Counted from the first letter of the stretch, positions 52,737 through 63,323 are shown. The stretch is DNA of 64,000 bases from Daejeonella oryzae DSM 19973 (GCF_000422945.1 NZ_KE383964.1:411650-475649), one strand, 5' to 3'. Notes: generated by a model from the sequence alone, not told the origin. Numbers and translations are program-made.

Positions 52737-54164
52737 TTACTGTAATTTAATATCATCAATATAGAAGAGACCGGCAATGTGATTGCCTTCACCTCCAATT
52801 TGAATCACAAGTCTGTCCAGATCTTTTCTGCTGACAGCTCCGCTAAAGTCGAAGGTAAGTTCTACCCAGCGATCTGTTTGAGTAACCTGCTGAACAACTT
52901 CCACCTGGTTAGACCATGGCTGCGCAGATGTTCCGTCCTGCAACTTTACAGAAACCTGCTTTAATAATCTTGGATTAGCCCATGATTCACCGGCGGCAGT
53001 TGTAAAGTCGTTCGAACCCGGGATGTACACTTTTAGGGTGATTTTATTGCGTGTAGTCAGATCAAACTTGTAATTAAAATCTGCAAACATATTTGCGAAC
53101 ATAAAGCCTGGTCCTTCCTGCTTTATATACATAGCTGCTTTAGCAGAGGCATTGATGGGAAGCGGAAGCGGATTATCATAACTTTCATTTAAAGTCAGGG
53201 TCTCTTTTTTCCATGTTACATTTCCATCCACATCAAAATTATCAAATATGTCTTCTGATTTTATCGGCTTGGCTTCAATAGGTCTGGTATAACCTTCACG
53301 TACCAAACGCTGCCACCAGGCATCAGAAGGTTTTTTAGAATTGCCCTTTATGTACAATTCATCTTGTGTTAATGATAAGATTTCATAACGGGTTGATCCG
53401 GAATAATATCCTATGAAACCACCTCCGGAAATGACAAGAAATTTTTTGCCATTTTCTTCAATAATACTCCAGGCCGAATTGGCTGATGGAGTATATGGAA
53501 CTGTTAAATCATTGCTTCCGGATGCAGTACCGCCAAGATCTCCAACAAATTCCCAGTTAGAAAATGTATTACCATTATTGTTATTGGTAAACTTAAAGCC
53601 ATTCAGGTTAAAAGTTACCCGGTCATCATAGTAACCTTCGCCGGCTTTATCATTAGCACCGGCCTGATACCATTCAGGAGTGGAAGCACCAGCCGGACCT
53701 ACACCCAGATGTCCTTTGGTTTCCCCTTCAATACGCCATGTTTTACCATTTGCAGCAGCTGCTCCGCCGGTAAGCATGTTATAATCATCGCGATTAAGCA
53801 TTGCAACATTTGTTTGTGCGATGGTGATAGTTTGTGTATTGGAGGTATAACCACCTTTGGTAAATACGGTTAATTTAACGGTGTACGTTCCTTTTAAAGG
53901 ATACGATCCGTTTATTTGTCCGCCGTCGCCGGTATTGCCATTACCCAGATCCCAAACTGCTGTTATAGTTCCGGGAGTTTCATTCACAAATGAAACTACG
54001 TTTGGATTGCTTGCATCCGGCTTCACGCTAAACTTCACAAGATCTGAAGTAGGGACCGGCCCTAAAGAGCCATTAAATTCCTCCGGACTGCATGAAGCGA
54101 GTAATAATCCTGCGAAAGCAGCGACCAGATAATATAATCTTGAAATTTTGATTATAGATTTCAT
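52737..54164 (-). CDS. Surface glycan-binding lipoprotein with PKD domain
   Basis: This is a 475-residue lipoprotein (lipobox GLLLASC, Cys about 25). A PKD-like domain (about 35-118: VSFVNETPGTITAVWDLGNG) is followed by a middle domain rich in Asn/Gly and aromatic residues, and a C-terminal jelly-roll binding domain (about 330-475) ending LFYIDDIKLQ. The place directly after SusD and the layout match surface glycan-binding proteins of beta-glucan loci, which hold polysaccharide at the outer membrane. No catalytic motif is seen. Confidence 0.85.
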   Translation of the reverse strand: MKSIIKISRLYYLVAAFAGLLLASCSPEEFNGSLGPVPTSDLVKFSVKPDASNPNVVSFVNETPGTITAVWDLGNGNTGDGGQINGSYPLKGTYTVKLTVFTKGGYTSNTQTITIAQTNVAMLNRDDYNMLTGGAAAANGKTWRIEGETKGHLGVGPAGASTPEWYQAGANDKAGEGYYDDRVTFNLNGFKFTNNNNGNTFSNWEFVGDLGGTASGSNDLTVPYTPSANSAWSIIEENGKKFLVISGGGFIGYYSGSTRYEILSLTQDELYIKGNSKKPSDAWWQRLVREGYTRPIEAKPIKSEDIFDNFDVDGNVTWKKETLTLNESYDNPLPLPINASAKAAMYIKQEGPGFMFANMFADFNYKFDLTTRNKITLKVYIPGSNDFTTAAGESWANPRLLKQVSVKLQDGTSAQPWSNQVEVVQQVTQTDRWVELTFDFSGAVSRKDLDRLVIQIGGEGNHIAGLFYIDDIKLQ

Positions 54165-54178
54165 AATACTTTATAGAT

Positions 54179-55696
54179 TTAATATCCAGGGTTTTGAACC
54201 AGTTTAGTGTTTGTTAATTCTGAAAGCGGAACAGGAAGAATTTCGTGTTTACCTGCTTTAAATCCTCTTGAGGCTAAAACAGAGGCTGCTCTTCCGGTTC
54301 TTACCAGGTCATACCAGCGATGTCCTTCTGAGGCCAGTTCCAAACGTCTTTCTAAATAAATATTATCCAGAGTTGCTGTGGTAGGATTCAAACCCACACG
54401 TGAGCGAACTGCATTTAATAAAGCGGCAGCTCTAACTAAATCACCACCTCCCTGAACCAATGCTTCTGCTTCCATCAGATAGGTATCCGCAAGACGAATC
54501 TCGATATAATCGTTCGGCCAGTTTAATTCAGGAATTCCACCTCCTTTTGATTGATACTCAAGCTTTGGTGCAAATTTTTCAATGAAATAACCGCTGTTTA
54601 AGTATCCTTTTTCGTAAGATGCTTTCCCGATTTTTTCAAGACTATCTACATCAGCAACTGTATACGGATAACGAGGATCCTTTTTCATGATGTTTACAAA
54701 ATCAGTAAGAAACGGATTAAAACTCCATCCGGAAACATAAATAGGACCTGAATAACCCCGTGGGCCAAACATGGTTACAGCTACGTTTCCTTCAAATCTA
54801 CCCCAGCTTCCCCAATCTGAATTGGCCTGTGTAGTTTTCACAATTTCGAGAATTGATTCGCTGTTAAATTTATTATTTGGTTTGAAGATATCGGCAAAAT
54901 TAGTTAACAACTTATAACCATACTTGCTTGTTCCGCCCGGAGTTCCATTTACTTCAGCAAATTGCTGAGCAGCGGCAGTCCATTTTTTCTGGTAAAGCAA
55001 CACTTTACCTAATAAGGCTTTAGCAGTTCCCTGCGTAACACGTCCGCCTTCCATTGCAGCCGGTACTGTAAGCGGAAGATTTGGAATAGCATCTGCCAAA
55101 TCCTTTTCAACCTGCGCATAAATCAGTTCCGGGGCTACCTGTGTTGCATTGTATATTTCATCAGTAGAAACCGGTGCGGTAAAAAGCGGCACATTTTTAA
55201 ATAATCTTACCAGATCAAAATAGTAATAAGCCCGGAGGAATTTTGCTTCAGCAGTATATCTGCTTGTAGTGGCTGCATCAAGACCGGGAATTCCGGTTTC
55301 GATTTTAGACAACAGCACATTGGTGCGTGAAACCCCTGTAAAGTTTCTGTTCCAGTAATCGCCCTGCGGACCCTTTGACGGATCTAAAGTATAATTACTC
55401 CAAACCTGCCAGGTTTCCATATCGGCTGATCCGCCACCACCGGCAACGTGATCATCAGACGCACTGTTTAATGCACCGAAATTATGGTAGGTATTTACGG
55501 TTTCAAATCCCATTGGATCATAAGCAGCAACCAATCCGGCAAAAGCCTGATCCGGATTTTGGTAATAGGTGGATTCCAGAAGTGTGCCTTTGGGATCTAC
55601 TTCCAGGAAATCTTTTTGACAGGCCGTTATAATTAGCAAACCGGCTGTTACAGCTGTGATTGCTTGAATGTTAAATCTTTTCATTTGTTTATTCAT
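54179..55696 (-). CDS. SusD-like outer-membrane nutrient-binding lipoprotein
   Basis: This SusD/RagB-family protein has 505 residues from the ATG at 55696, chosen because it lies 4 bases after the SusC stop. An ATG at 55684 is also possible, and a frame reaching 55714 overlaps SusC. The lipobox is AGLLIITAC followed by QKDFLEVDP. Tetratricopeptide-like helices include KFLRAYYYFDLVRLF, TAKALLGKVLLYQKKW and LADTYLMEAEALVQGGG. The C-terminal DIYLERRLELASEGHRWYDL-type segment is typical. It caps the SusC channel and captures glycan pieces at the cell surface. Confidence 0.95.
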   Translation of the reverse strand: MNKQMKRFNIQAITAVTAGLLIITACQKDFLEVDPKGTLLESTYYQNPDQAFAGLVAAYDPMGFETVNTYHNFGALNSASDDHVAGGGGSADMETWQVWSNYTLDPSKGPQGDYWNRNFTGVSRTNVLLSKIETGIPGLDAATTSRYTAEAKFLRAYYYFDLVRLFKNVPLFTAPVSTDEIYNATQVAPELIYAQVEKDLADAIPNLPLTVPAAMEGGRVTQGTAKALLGKVLLYQKKWTAAAQQFAEVNGTPGGTSKYGYKLLTNFADIFKPNNKFNSESILEIVKTTQANSDWGSWGRFEGNVAVTMFGPRGYSGPIYVSGWSFNPFLTDFVNIMKKDPRYPYTVADVDSLEKIGKASYEKGYLNSGYFIEKFAPKLEYQSKGGGIPELNWPNDYIEIRLADTYLMEAEALVQGGGDLVRAAALLNAVRSRVGLNPTTATLDNIYLERRLELASEGHRWYDLVRTGRAASVLASRGFKAGKHEILPVPLSELTNTKLVQNPGY

Positions 55697-55700
55697 TAAA

Positions 55701-58700
55701 TTATAATCCAACATTTAAACCGAACAGGAAGGAGCGGGACTGAGGATAAATACCTCTGTCGATTCCGTAACTTCCTCCGGTTCCAATTTCAGGATCAAAA
55801 CCGGTGTATTTTGTAAATGTAACCAGGTTATTGCTGCTTACATAGATACGAGCCTTGCTTAATCCTGCTTTGCTGGTAAGTGAAGATGGTAAGGTGTAAC
55901 CCAGTTGCAATGTTTTAATCCGGAAATATGCTCCATCCTCTAAGAAGAAATCTGAAGGATTTGAGAAATTTCTGTTTTCATCATTGGTAGTTAACCTCGG
56001 ATAAGTATTGGATGATCCTTCTCCGGACCAACGGTTTAAAGCTTTAGACTGCCAGTTTGCATTCGGAATATCTAATCTTCTAAGTCCCTGAAAAATTTGA
56101 TTTCCTGAAACTCCCTGACCGAAAACTAACAGATCAAGATTTTTCCAGTTTGCATTCATTGTAAATCCGTAAGTAATGTTTGGAGTAGGATCTCCAATGA
56201 AAGTACGATCTGCCTGATCTATTTTTCCATCTGAATTAATATCCGACCAACGGAAATCACCAGGCTTTGCATTTGGTTGAATTAAACCATTAGCTCCTGT
56301 ATAGGCATTAATTTCTGCCTGATTCTGGAATATTCCATTAGATTGAAAGCCATAGAACGAACCAATAGCTTCGCCAACAGCGATCCGTGTGATTGGATAT
56401 GCGCTGTTTTGGATGTTGGCACCGCCATCTAAAAAGGATTTTCCTTCTCCTAAATAAGTTACTTCATTTTGAAGGAAAGATAAATTGCTTCGTACGTTCA
56501 GGTTTAATTTACCTAGTTGTTTCTGATACCCAAGTTCGAATTCAAGACCTCTGTTTTCCATATCGGCAACATTACCCCATGGAGAACCGGTTGAGCCTAC
56601 ATAACCCGGAAGTGCAATAGTTTGCAGAATTCCGCTTGTTTTTTTATTGTACCAGTCGAACGTGAAGTTGAAATTCTGAAACAGAATCGCATCTAAACCA
56701 ATATTTAACTGGCTGGTTTCTTCCCATTTCAAATCCGGATTTGCCGGAGCATCCGGACTATAACCAATGTAGTAATTATCATAGCCGAAAACATAATTAC
56801 GGTTTGCACCTACGGTAGAAATATAACGGAAATCACCTAAGTTATCATTTCCTACAATACCATAAGAACCTCTGATTTTCAACGTATTTACAACGTTATT
56901 TTCTACCCAGAAATCTTCACGTGAAGGTACCCATCCAACAGAAGCAGAAGGAAAATAACCGTATTTATTATTACTACCGAATCGGGATGAACCATCTCTA
57001 CGGATGATACCTGTGAAAAGGTATTTTTCCCCGTAATCATAAATAACCCTTCCAAATAATGAACTTACAGTATGATTAATTCCTTCGTAAGCATCAGAAG
57101 TTCTGTTTGCAGTTGGAACTTTCAGGTTAAAAGATGCTTCATCAAATGAATTTGCAGCAATATTAGAAAAGGAAAGATATACTCCGCTTGAATTGTTATC
57201 TCGATAAGCTCCTTGTCCGGCTAATACAGTAAAATTATGTTTATCTATAGTTTGAGTATAGGATGCTGTATTTTCAAGATTCCAGTTAAATGCCTGGTTT
57301 CTGTCGCGGTTAAAAGCAGTTTGGCTACTTTGCTGCGCAGGATTTAAATAATACAATGGTCTGAAACTTTCACCTCCCCAATAGGCAAGTTTAGCTCCTA
57401 CAGTTGAACGGAACTTTAAACCTTTAATTGGCTCTACTTCTGCGTATACGTTTCCTACTATATTATCAGACCATCCGTAATTGCCCAGTTGTGTTTGGAT
57501 ATAAGCAAAAGGATTGGTCATTTCCTGTCCCACCGCCTGTGAAATTCCATAAGGATTTCCGTTGGCATCGCGAACTACCCGCTGTGTACTGTATGGAGAA
57601 GCTCCTGCCACAGCCGGATCAGTAATAACAATTGGAGTGATAGGATCAAGGTTGATCACAGAACTTAACGGACCGCCAAATTCAGTGTTTGTTCCCAATC
57701 CTCCCTGAGATTTAATGTGAGAATAACCTACGTTCTGACCCACATTTAACCAGTCTTTAATTTTATGAGCTGAGTTTAAACGGATATTATAACGGTTATA
57801 ATTTGATATGTCGCTGGCAATAATACCTTGCTGATCAAAATATCCAAAAGAAGTATAATAGGTAGATTTTTCATTTCCGCCACTTAAGCTTATTTCGTGA
57901 TTCTGGATTTTTGCATTATCATTAAAAAGCGCATCCTGCCAGTTTGTACCTTCACCATATGATTGCGGATCTGCGTAAACAATACCACCACCACCGGCAA
58001 CAGAAGCTTCATTTCTTAAAGTTGCATACTCTGTAGCATTTAACATGTCCAGTCTTCTAACCGGCGACTGAGTTCCGTAATAGGCAGCATAATTAATATT
58101 CATGCTTCCTGATTTACCTTTTTTGGTAGTTACCAGGATTACACCGCTTGCTGCCCTTGCACCATAAATTGCAGCAGATGCCGCATCTTTAAGTACCTGG
58201 ATAGATTCAATGTCATTTTGGTTCAGGTAATCAATACCACCAACATCCACAACAACTCCGTCTACAACATATAACGGATCACTGTTTCCTAAAGTGGTAG
58301 TACCTCTAACACGTACAGTTGCAGAAGCGCCCGGTGCACCGGAGCTAGATGCAACAGTTAAGCCAGATGCCCGACCCTGAAGAGCTTGTTCAACCCTGCT
58401 AATCTGCTGATTCTCGATGTCTTTAGAATCAACGCCAGATATAGCGCCGGTTACAACACTTTTCTTTTGAGTTCCGTAACCTACAACCACAACTTCTTGT
58501 AAAGCACTGGAACTTTCTAATAAAGAAATGTTAATTGAATTTGAATTGTTAACTGTAAAAGTTTGGGTTTCCATACCCAGTTGTTTAAATTCTAATACAG
58601 ATCCGGCTTTTGGAACCCGTATAGAAAATTTTCCGGCTTCATCAGTGCTGGTGCCGGTAGTAGTACCCATAACTGTAACAGTAACTCCGGGCAATGGTAA

Positions 58701-58814
58701 TCCATCAGATTTTGAAGTCACTTTTCCACTTACCTGAAATTCTTGTACCTGAGAGAAAACAGGACTAAAGAGCGCACAGTAAATGAAGAGAACTAGCGTA
58801 ATCATTCTTTTCAT
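55701..58814 (-). CDS. SusC/RagA-type TonB-dependent outer-membrane transporter
   Basis: This is a 1037-residue outer-membrane importer. A signal peptide (MITLVLFIYCALFSPVFS) leads to a carboxypeptidase-like beta-sandwich domain (GKVTSKSDGLPLPGVTVTVM), then the TonB box and plug (VVVVGYGTQKKSVVTGAIS, and the SusC signature IESIQVLKDAASAAIYGARA). A 22-strand barrel follows and ends FLFGLNVGL. With the SusD-like lid it takes up oligosaccharides using TonB energy. It is the first gene of the minus-strand glycan locus. Transcription runs away from the propeller/LuxR regulator gene at 59097. Confidence 0.96.
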   Translation of the reverse strand: MKRMITLVLFIYCALFSPVFSQVQEFQVSGKVTSKSDGLPLPGVTVTVMGTTTGTSTDEAGKFSIRVPKAGSVLEFKQLGMETQTFTVNNSNSINISLLESSSALQEVVVVGYGTQKKSVVTGAISGVDSKDIENQQISRVEQALQGRASGLTVASSSGAPGASATVRVRGTTTLGNSDPLYVVDGVVVDVGGIDYLNQNDIESIQVLKDAASAAIYGARAASGVILVTTKKGKSGSMNINYAAYYGTQSPVRRLDMLNATEYATLRNEASVAGGGGIVYADPQSYGEGTNWQDALFNDNAKIQNHEISLSGGNEKSTYYTSFGYFDQQGIIASDISNYNRYNIRLNSAHKIKDWLNVGQNVGYSHIKSQGGLGTNTEFGGPLSSVINLDPITPIVITDPAVAGASPYSTQRVVRDANGNPYGISQAVGQEMTNPFAYIQTQLGNYGWSDNIVGNVYAEVEPIKGLKFRSTVGAKLAYWGGESFRPLYYLNPAQQSSQTAFNRDRNQAFNWNLENTASYTQTIDKHNFTVLAGQGAYRDNNSSGVYLSFSNIAANSFDEASFNLKVPTANRTSDAYEGINHTVSSLFGRVIYDYGEKYLFTGIIRRDGSSRFGSNNKYGYFPSASVGWVPSREDFWVENNVVNTLKIRGSYGIVGNDNLGDFRYISTVGANRNYVFGYDNYYIGYSPDAPANPDLKWEETSQLNIGLDAILFQNFNFTFDWYNKKTSGILQTIALPGYVGSTGSPWGNVADMENRGLEFELGYQKQLGKLNLNVRSNLSFLQNEVTYLGEGKSFLDGGANIQNSAYPITRIAVGEAIGSFYGFQSNGIFQNQAEINAYTGANGLIQPNAKPGDFRWSDINSDGKIDQADRTFIGDPTPNITYGFTMNANWKNLDLLVFGQGVSGNQIFQGLRRLDIPNANWQSKALNRWSGEGSSNTYPRLTTNDENRNFSNPSDFFLEDGAYFRIKTLQLGYTLPSSLTSKAGLSKARIYVSSNNLVTFTKYTGFDPEIGTGGSYGIDRGIYPQSRSFLFGLNVGL

Positions 58815-59096
58815 AAAAGATAATTTTTAGTTATTTAGTTAAAATTGGTTAGTTAGGTTACTTTTAATTAGGTAACGCTTTTTCAAAAGTAATTGCAAAA
58901 CACTACACTCGTCTTTTTATCACTACTACATAACCTATACAAACGCTTATAAATCTTCTAATAAAGGCTATTTAAGCCGCAACATAAATACTACATCATC
59001 ATAACTTCATTCTATTATTAATTTCTATATTTATCCCATAAGTTAATGATATAAATAGCCCAAAATGCTGCATCTGTATATTAAATTCTTTGTGTT

Positions 59097-62018
59097 ATGA
59101 ACGTGTTCCGGATACTTTTTATACTCTTTTTTTGCTCATTTAATGTAGTTGCACAAAATCAGATCGGCACACCTCAAATTCTCAATTACAGTAATCTTAC
59201 CTATAAAGCAGGTACTCAAAACTGGGATTCGGGACAGGACAAGCAAGGGGTTATGTATTTTGGGAATAATGAGGGGCTGCTTACTTTTAATGGTAAGTTC
59301 TGGAATCTTTATCCCCTCCCTAATAAAACAGTGGTAAGGTCATTAGAAATTGACGAGAGCGGAAGAATATATGTGGGCGGGCAGGATGAGGTAGGGTATT
59401 TTTTCCCGGATGGAAACGGAAAACTGGTATATCATTCCCTCAAAGAACTTTTGCCTAAAAATGAACATCAGTTTGCTGATATATGGAATATCTGTATAGT
59501 TAACCGGCAGGTTTTTTTCAGATCTGTAAGTAAAATACTCCATCTAAAAGACGGACTCCTTAAAATTGTTAAACCTGATACCGAATGGGTATTTCTGGAG
59601 AAAGCAAAAAACCGCTTATATGCTCAGGAGCGTAAAAGAGGTTTGATAACTTACAGCAATGGTATTTGGAAACCTATTTGTCAGGATCCAGTGCTTAACA
59701 AAATTACAATCACCTCGATACTGGAATATGGCAATGATGCCTTGTTAATTACCACGTTAAAAAACGGACTGTTCCTGCTTATAGATTCAAAGTTAATTCC
59801 CAAAAAAACGGATATAGATCAGATTCTTTACAGCGATCGAATCTATTGTGCTGTTGGTGTTAATAATGACTGGTATGCTCTAGGAACAACTTCCGCCGGA
59901 GTCTTAATTATTGATAAAAATGGAAAACTGATTCAGAAATATTCTTTTCCGGAAGGACTTCAAAAAAATAATATCAGAAACGTATTTATTGATCATAACA
60001 AAAATTTATGGCTGGGCCTTGATGATGGAATTGATTTTATGGCCATTAACAGTGCTATAAAGCAAATATATCCCGATAATAATAAGCAGGTAACCAGTTA
60101 TGCCATGCGCATTTTTAATCAGAAATTATATATAGGCACCTCCAATGGATTATTCCGTTCTACACCTCTCTCAGCTACCGAAAAGGATATCAGTTTATCA
60201 AACGGTACTTTCTCAGAAGTAAAAAATACAAAGGGCCAGGTTTGGGGTTTAGACGAAATCAATAATAATTTGTTGCTTGCCCATGAAGACGGCATGTTTG
60301 TGGTCAATGAAAATTCAGTTGAACAGGTATACTCTTCGCAGGGCACCTGGCTATTTAATCCGGTATCTGATTTTTTTCCTACTGATCATGTTATTGCCGG
60401 TACATATACCGGGCTGCACAGCCTGGCTTTTAGAAATGGAAAATTTATTGATCAGGGCCGGATTTCCGGTATTAAAGATCCCTTACGGTTTACATTGTAT
60501 GATGCAGCCAGTAATTCTATCTGGGCTTCTCATCCGTATCACGGTATTTACCGCATCGAACTAACTTCAGATTACAGGCAAATTAAAAAAACTACACTTT
60601 ATACAAAGAATAACGGATTACCGTCAACACTGTATAATTATGTATTCAGAATTAAAAACCGAACGGTTGTAGCTACCGAAAAGGGCATTTACGAGTATAA
60701 CAGCGCAAATAATAAATTCGTAAAATCTCCACAGCTTTACGAACCGCTAAAAAATATTCCAATACAATATCTTAAAGAAGATCAAGCCGGAAATATTTGG
60801 TTTGTAAGCAATAAGGAAGTCGGGATTATAGATTTTAACAAACCAAAACCTGGAAAAACATATTCTCTGGTTTATTTTCCGGAGCTTTCATCAAAAGTGG
60901 TGGGAGGCTTTGAGTCCATTTATCCGGTAGATGAAAATAATATTTTTATAGGAGCCAATAAAGGGGTGTTTCATCTCAATTATCAGAAATATATTCAGAA
61001 TATTAATAAACTTAGTTTATTGATTGGAGAGGTTCGCACATCCGGAAAAAAAGACTCTGTTATTTTTGGGGGATATTTTCTTAAAGATACCCAGCTTGCT
61101 TCTGTTCAGGATCCTAAATCTGATGTGGCTTTTAGCAAAAGCAATTTCAATTCCATTCATTTTGAGTACGCATCCACGCTTTATGAGCAGCAGAATAATA
61201 TACAATTCAGTTATCAGCTTGCCGGTTTTGATAAAGAATGGTCTGCCTGGTCAGAGAAAAGTGAAAAGGATTACACCAATCTGCCTGCCGGGAAATATAT
61301 TTTTAAAGTGAAAGCCCGCAACAACCTTGGAAATTCATCTGATCCGGTATCATATACTTTTGAAATTTTACCGGCCTGGTATCAAAGCACGCTGAGCTAT
61401 TTGGTCTATTTTCTATTGCTGGTCTCGCTGATTAACCTGATTGTTAAATGGCAGCATAAAAGACATCTTAAAGAACAGGAAAAGTTAAAATATCTGTACC
61501 GGCTGGAGGTTGAAAGGAATGAGAACGAAATTGTTAAGCTTCAAAATGAAAAGCTGGAAGCAGACGTAAATTTTAAGAATAAAGAACTGGCCAGCACCAC
61601 CATGCATTTGGTTCAGCGGGGGAAAGTTTTGGCAAAAATTAAAGAAGTTGTTTCAAATCTGGCTAAAATGCCCAATGCCGATGACAATTCGTCTGATTTG
61701 AAACAGATTTCCCGCTTACTAAATGAAGTTGAAAAAAGAGATGCCGATTGGGATCAGTTTTCTATCCATTTTGATCATGTTCATTCTAATTTCTTATCAG
61801 AAATTAAAGAAAGGCACCCCAACCTTACTCCTAATGAATTAAAATTATGTGCTTACCTTAAAATGAACCTTTCTTCAAAAGAGATTGCCCAGCTAATGAG
61901 TATTACCATCAGAGCTGTGGAAGTAAGCCGTTACCGTTTGAGAAAGAAACTTGGCATACCCTCAGAAGTTAACCTGTTTGATTATCTGATGCAAACTATT
62001 CAGAAAGATGTTTCCTGA
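59097..62018 (+). CDS. Propeller/Y_Y_Y transmembrane regulator with LuxR-type HTH
   Basis: This 973-residue inner-membrane one-component regulator has a signal peptide (FRILFILFFCSFNVVAQ) and a periplasmic two-component propeller (about 25-640) with WDSGQDKQGVMYFGN and LWLGLDDGIDF. A Y_Y_Y domain (about 670-755) leads to a transmembrane helix (about 768-786), a cytoplasmic coiled coil and a C-terminal LuxR/GerE helix-turn-helix (about 905-965: LTPNELKLCAYLKMNLSSKE, then IRAVEVSRYRLRKKLG). No kinase or receiver domains are present. It is divergent from SusC and is the likely local activator of the beta-glucan locus, sensing glycan fragments in the periplasm. Confidence 0.93.
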   Translation: MNVFRILFILFFCSFNVVAQNQIGTPQILNYSNLTYKAGTQNWDSGQDKQGVMYFGNNEGLLTFNGKFWNLYPLPNKTVVRSLEIDESGRIYVGGQDEVGYFFPDGNGKLVYHSLKELLPKNEHQFADIWNICIVNRQVFFRSVSKILHLKDGLLKIVKPDTEWVFLEKAKNRLYAQERKRGLITYSNGIWKPICQDPVLNKITITSILEYGNDALLITTLKNGLFLLIDSKLIPKKTDIDQILYSDRIYCAVGVNNDWYALGTTSAGVLIIDKNGKLIQKYSFPEGLQKNNIRNVFIDHNKNLWLGLDDGIDFMAINSAIKQIYPDNNKQVTSYAMRIFNQKLYIGTSNGLFRSTPLSATEKDISLSNGTFSEVKNTKGQVWGLDEINNNLLLAHEDGMFVVNENSVEQVYSSQGTWLFNPVSDFFPTDHVIAGTYTGLHSLAFRNGKFIDQGRISGIKDPLRFTLYDAASNSIWASHPYHGIYRIELTSDYRQIKKTTLYTKNNGLPSTLYNYVFRIKNRTVVATEKGIYEYNSANNKFVKSPQLYEPLKNIPIQYLKEDQAGNIWFVSNKEVGIIDFNKPKPGKTYSLVYFPELSSKVVGGFESIYPVDENNIFIGANKGVFHLNYQKYIQNINKLSLLIGEVRTSGKKDSVIFGGYFLKDTQLASVQDPKSDVAFSKSNFNSIHFEYASTLYEQQNNIQFSYQLAGFDKEWSAWSEKSEKDYTNLPAGKYIFKVKARNNLGNSSDPVSYTFEILPAWYQSTLSYLVYFLLLVSLINLIVKWQHKRHLKEQEKLKYLYRLEVERNENEIVKLQNEKLEADVNFKNKELASTTMHLVQRGKVLAKIKEVVSNLAKMPNADDNSSDLKQISRLLNEVEKRDADWDQFSIHFDHVHSNFLSEIKERHPNLTPNELKLCAYLKMNLSSKEIAQLMSITIRAVEVSRYRLRKKLGIPSEVNLFDYLMQTIQKDVS

Positions 62019-62108
62019 TTTCCCTATATAGATTTTAAGATTTATTCCCAGATTTTCAAAGTTTAATTAAATCAGCATCTTAAAGAAATAGCAGATATGT
62101 AAACCATT

Positions 62109-62132
62109 TTACTAAAAATATTAGTAATTTTA
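62109..62132 (+). promoter_or_regulatory. Palindrome overlapping the -7 element of dinB-dnaE
   Basis: TTACTAA-AAATA-TTAGTAA (62109-62127) is a perfect 7-bp inverted repeat. It overlaps TAATTTTA (62125-62132), a near match to TAnnTTTG, 20 bases ahead of the dinB start. This placement suits a repressor such as a LexA-type SOS regulator. No LexA gene is in the window, so the regulator is not identified. Confidence 0.55.
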
Positions 62133-62152
62133 CAGGCCAATAGGATTCCAAC

Positions 62153-63322
62153 ATGGCCACTCATTTAAATCGTCGTTTTATTTCTCACTTTGATCTGGAT
62201 ACCTTTTTTGTAAGCGTAGAGCGGTTGAAAAACAGCAAGTTAAATGGTGTTCCTTTAATTGTTGGAGGCACCAGTGACAGGGGAGTTGTAGCTGCCTGCA
62301 GCTATGAAACACGTGCTTTTGGTGTACATAGTGCCATGCCCATGAAACTGGCTTTAAGGCTTTGCCCTCAGGCGCAAGTTGTTAAAGGCGATCATGATAG
62401 TTACAGCCATTATTCCCGGGCAGTAACTGATATAATTAAAGAGAATGTTCCGGTTTATGAAAAGGCCAGTATTGATGAATTCTATATGGATCTCACCGGC
62501 ATGGACAAATTTTTTGGCTGCAGCAAATTCACCGCCGAGCTGAAGCAAAAAGTAATGAAGGAAACCGGACTTCCAATCTCCTATGCACTTGCCTCCAATA
62601 AACTGATTTCTAAAATTGCAACCAATGAAGCCAAACCAAACGGACAGCTGGAAATTTATCTGGGTGAAGAAAAACCTTTTCTGGCACCTCTTGCCATTGA
62701 AAAAATGCCGGGTATTGGCCAAAAGACATCGGGCCTGTTAAGGCAAATGGGGGTAGAAACCATTAAGGTTCTGAGTGAAATTCCGCCGAGGATGCTTGAA
62801 AGCCGCTTTGGGAAAACCGGCATAGATCTTTCAAGGCGGGCCAACGGGATTGATATTACACCGGTTATTCCTTATTCAGAGCAGAAAAGTATTGGCAAGG
62901 AAGATACATTTGAGAATGATACCATTGATGTACATTTTCTTTACAGCCAGTTGGTTCGCATGACCGAAAATGTTGCTTTTCAGTTACGCCAGCAAAAAAA
63001 ACTATGCGGATGCGTGACGGTAAAACTGCGCTATGCAAACTTTGATACCTACACCAAACAAGCAGTGATCAGCTATACTGCATCAGATAATACCATCCTG
63101 GCAACAGCAAAAGAATTATTTAAGAAATTATATGATAAGCGACTGTTGGTACGGCTTATTGGAGTGCGGCTAAGTCATTTAGTGCAGGGTCAGCACCAGA
63201 TTGATTTATTTACCGAAACCGAAGAAAGTATCCGCTTGTACCAGGCAATGGATCATATCCGGAGAAGGTTTGGGGAGGACGCTGTATTCAGAGCAGCAGC
63301 AAAAAACTTAAGCAGGGTATAA
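62153..63322 (+). CDS. dinB: DNA polymerase IV (Y-family)
   Basis: This 389-residue Y-family translesion polymerase has catalytic carboxylates in HFDLDTFFVSVERL (about residue 14) and KASIDEFYMDLTG (about 110). A helix-hairpin-helix lies in IEKMPGIGQKTSGLLRQMG and a little-finger domain occupies the last 130 residues. The C-terminus lacks a clear clamp-binding motif except IDLFTE. It is followed at one base by a DnaE-type gene, the two-gene core of the mutagenic dinB/imuB-dnaE2 cassette. The palindrome at its promoter suggests DNA-damage control. Confidence 0.94.
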   Translation: MATHLNRRFISHFDLDTFFVSVERLKNSKLNGVPLIVGGTSDRGVVAACSYETRAFGVHSAMPMKLALRLCPQAQVVKGDHDSYSHYSRAVTDIIKENVPVYEKASIDEFYMDLTGMDKFFGCSKFTAELKQKVMKETGLPISYALASNKLISKIATNEAKPNGQLEIYLGEEKPFLAPLAIEKMPGIGQKTSGLLRQMGVETIKVLSEIPPRMLESRFGKTGIDLSRRANGIDITPVIPYSEQKSIGKEDTFENDTIDVHFLYSQLVRMTENVAFQLRQQKKLCGCVTVKLRYANFDTYTKQAVISYTASDNTILATAKELFKKLYDKRLLVRLIGVRLSHLVQGQHQIDLFTETEESIRLYQAMDHIRRRFGEDAVFRAAAKNLSRV

Positions 63323-63323
63323 A

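Noticed and set aside
58884-58891. TACTTTTG on the minus strand as susC promoter
   Set aside because: It matches TAnnTTTG and would give a leader of about 65 bases, but there is no supporting upstream element, so it is not listed as a feature.
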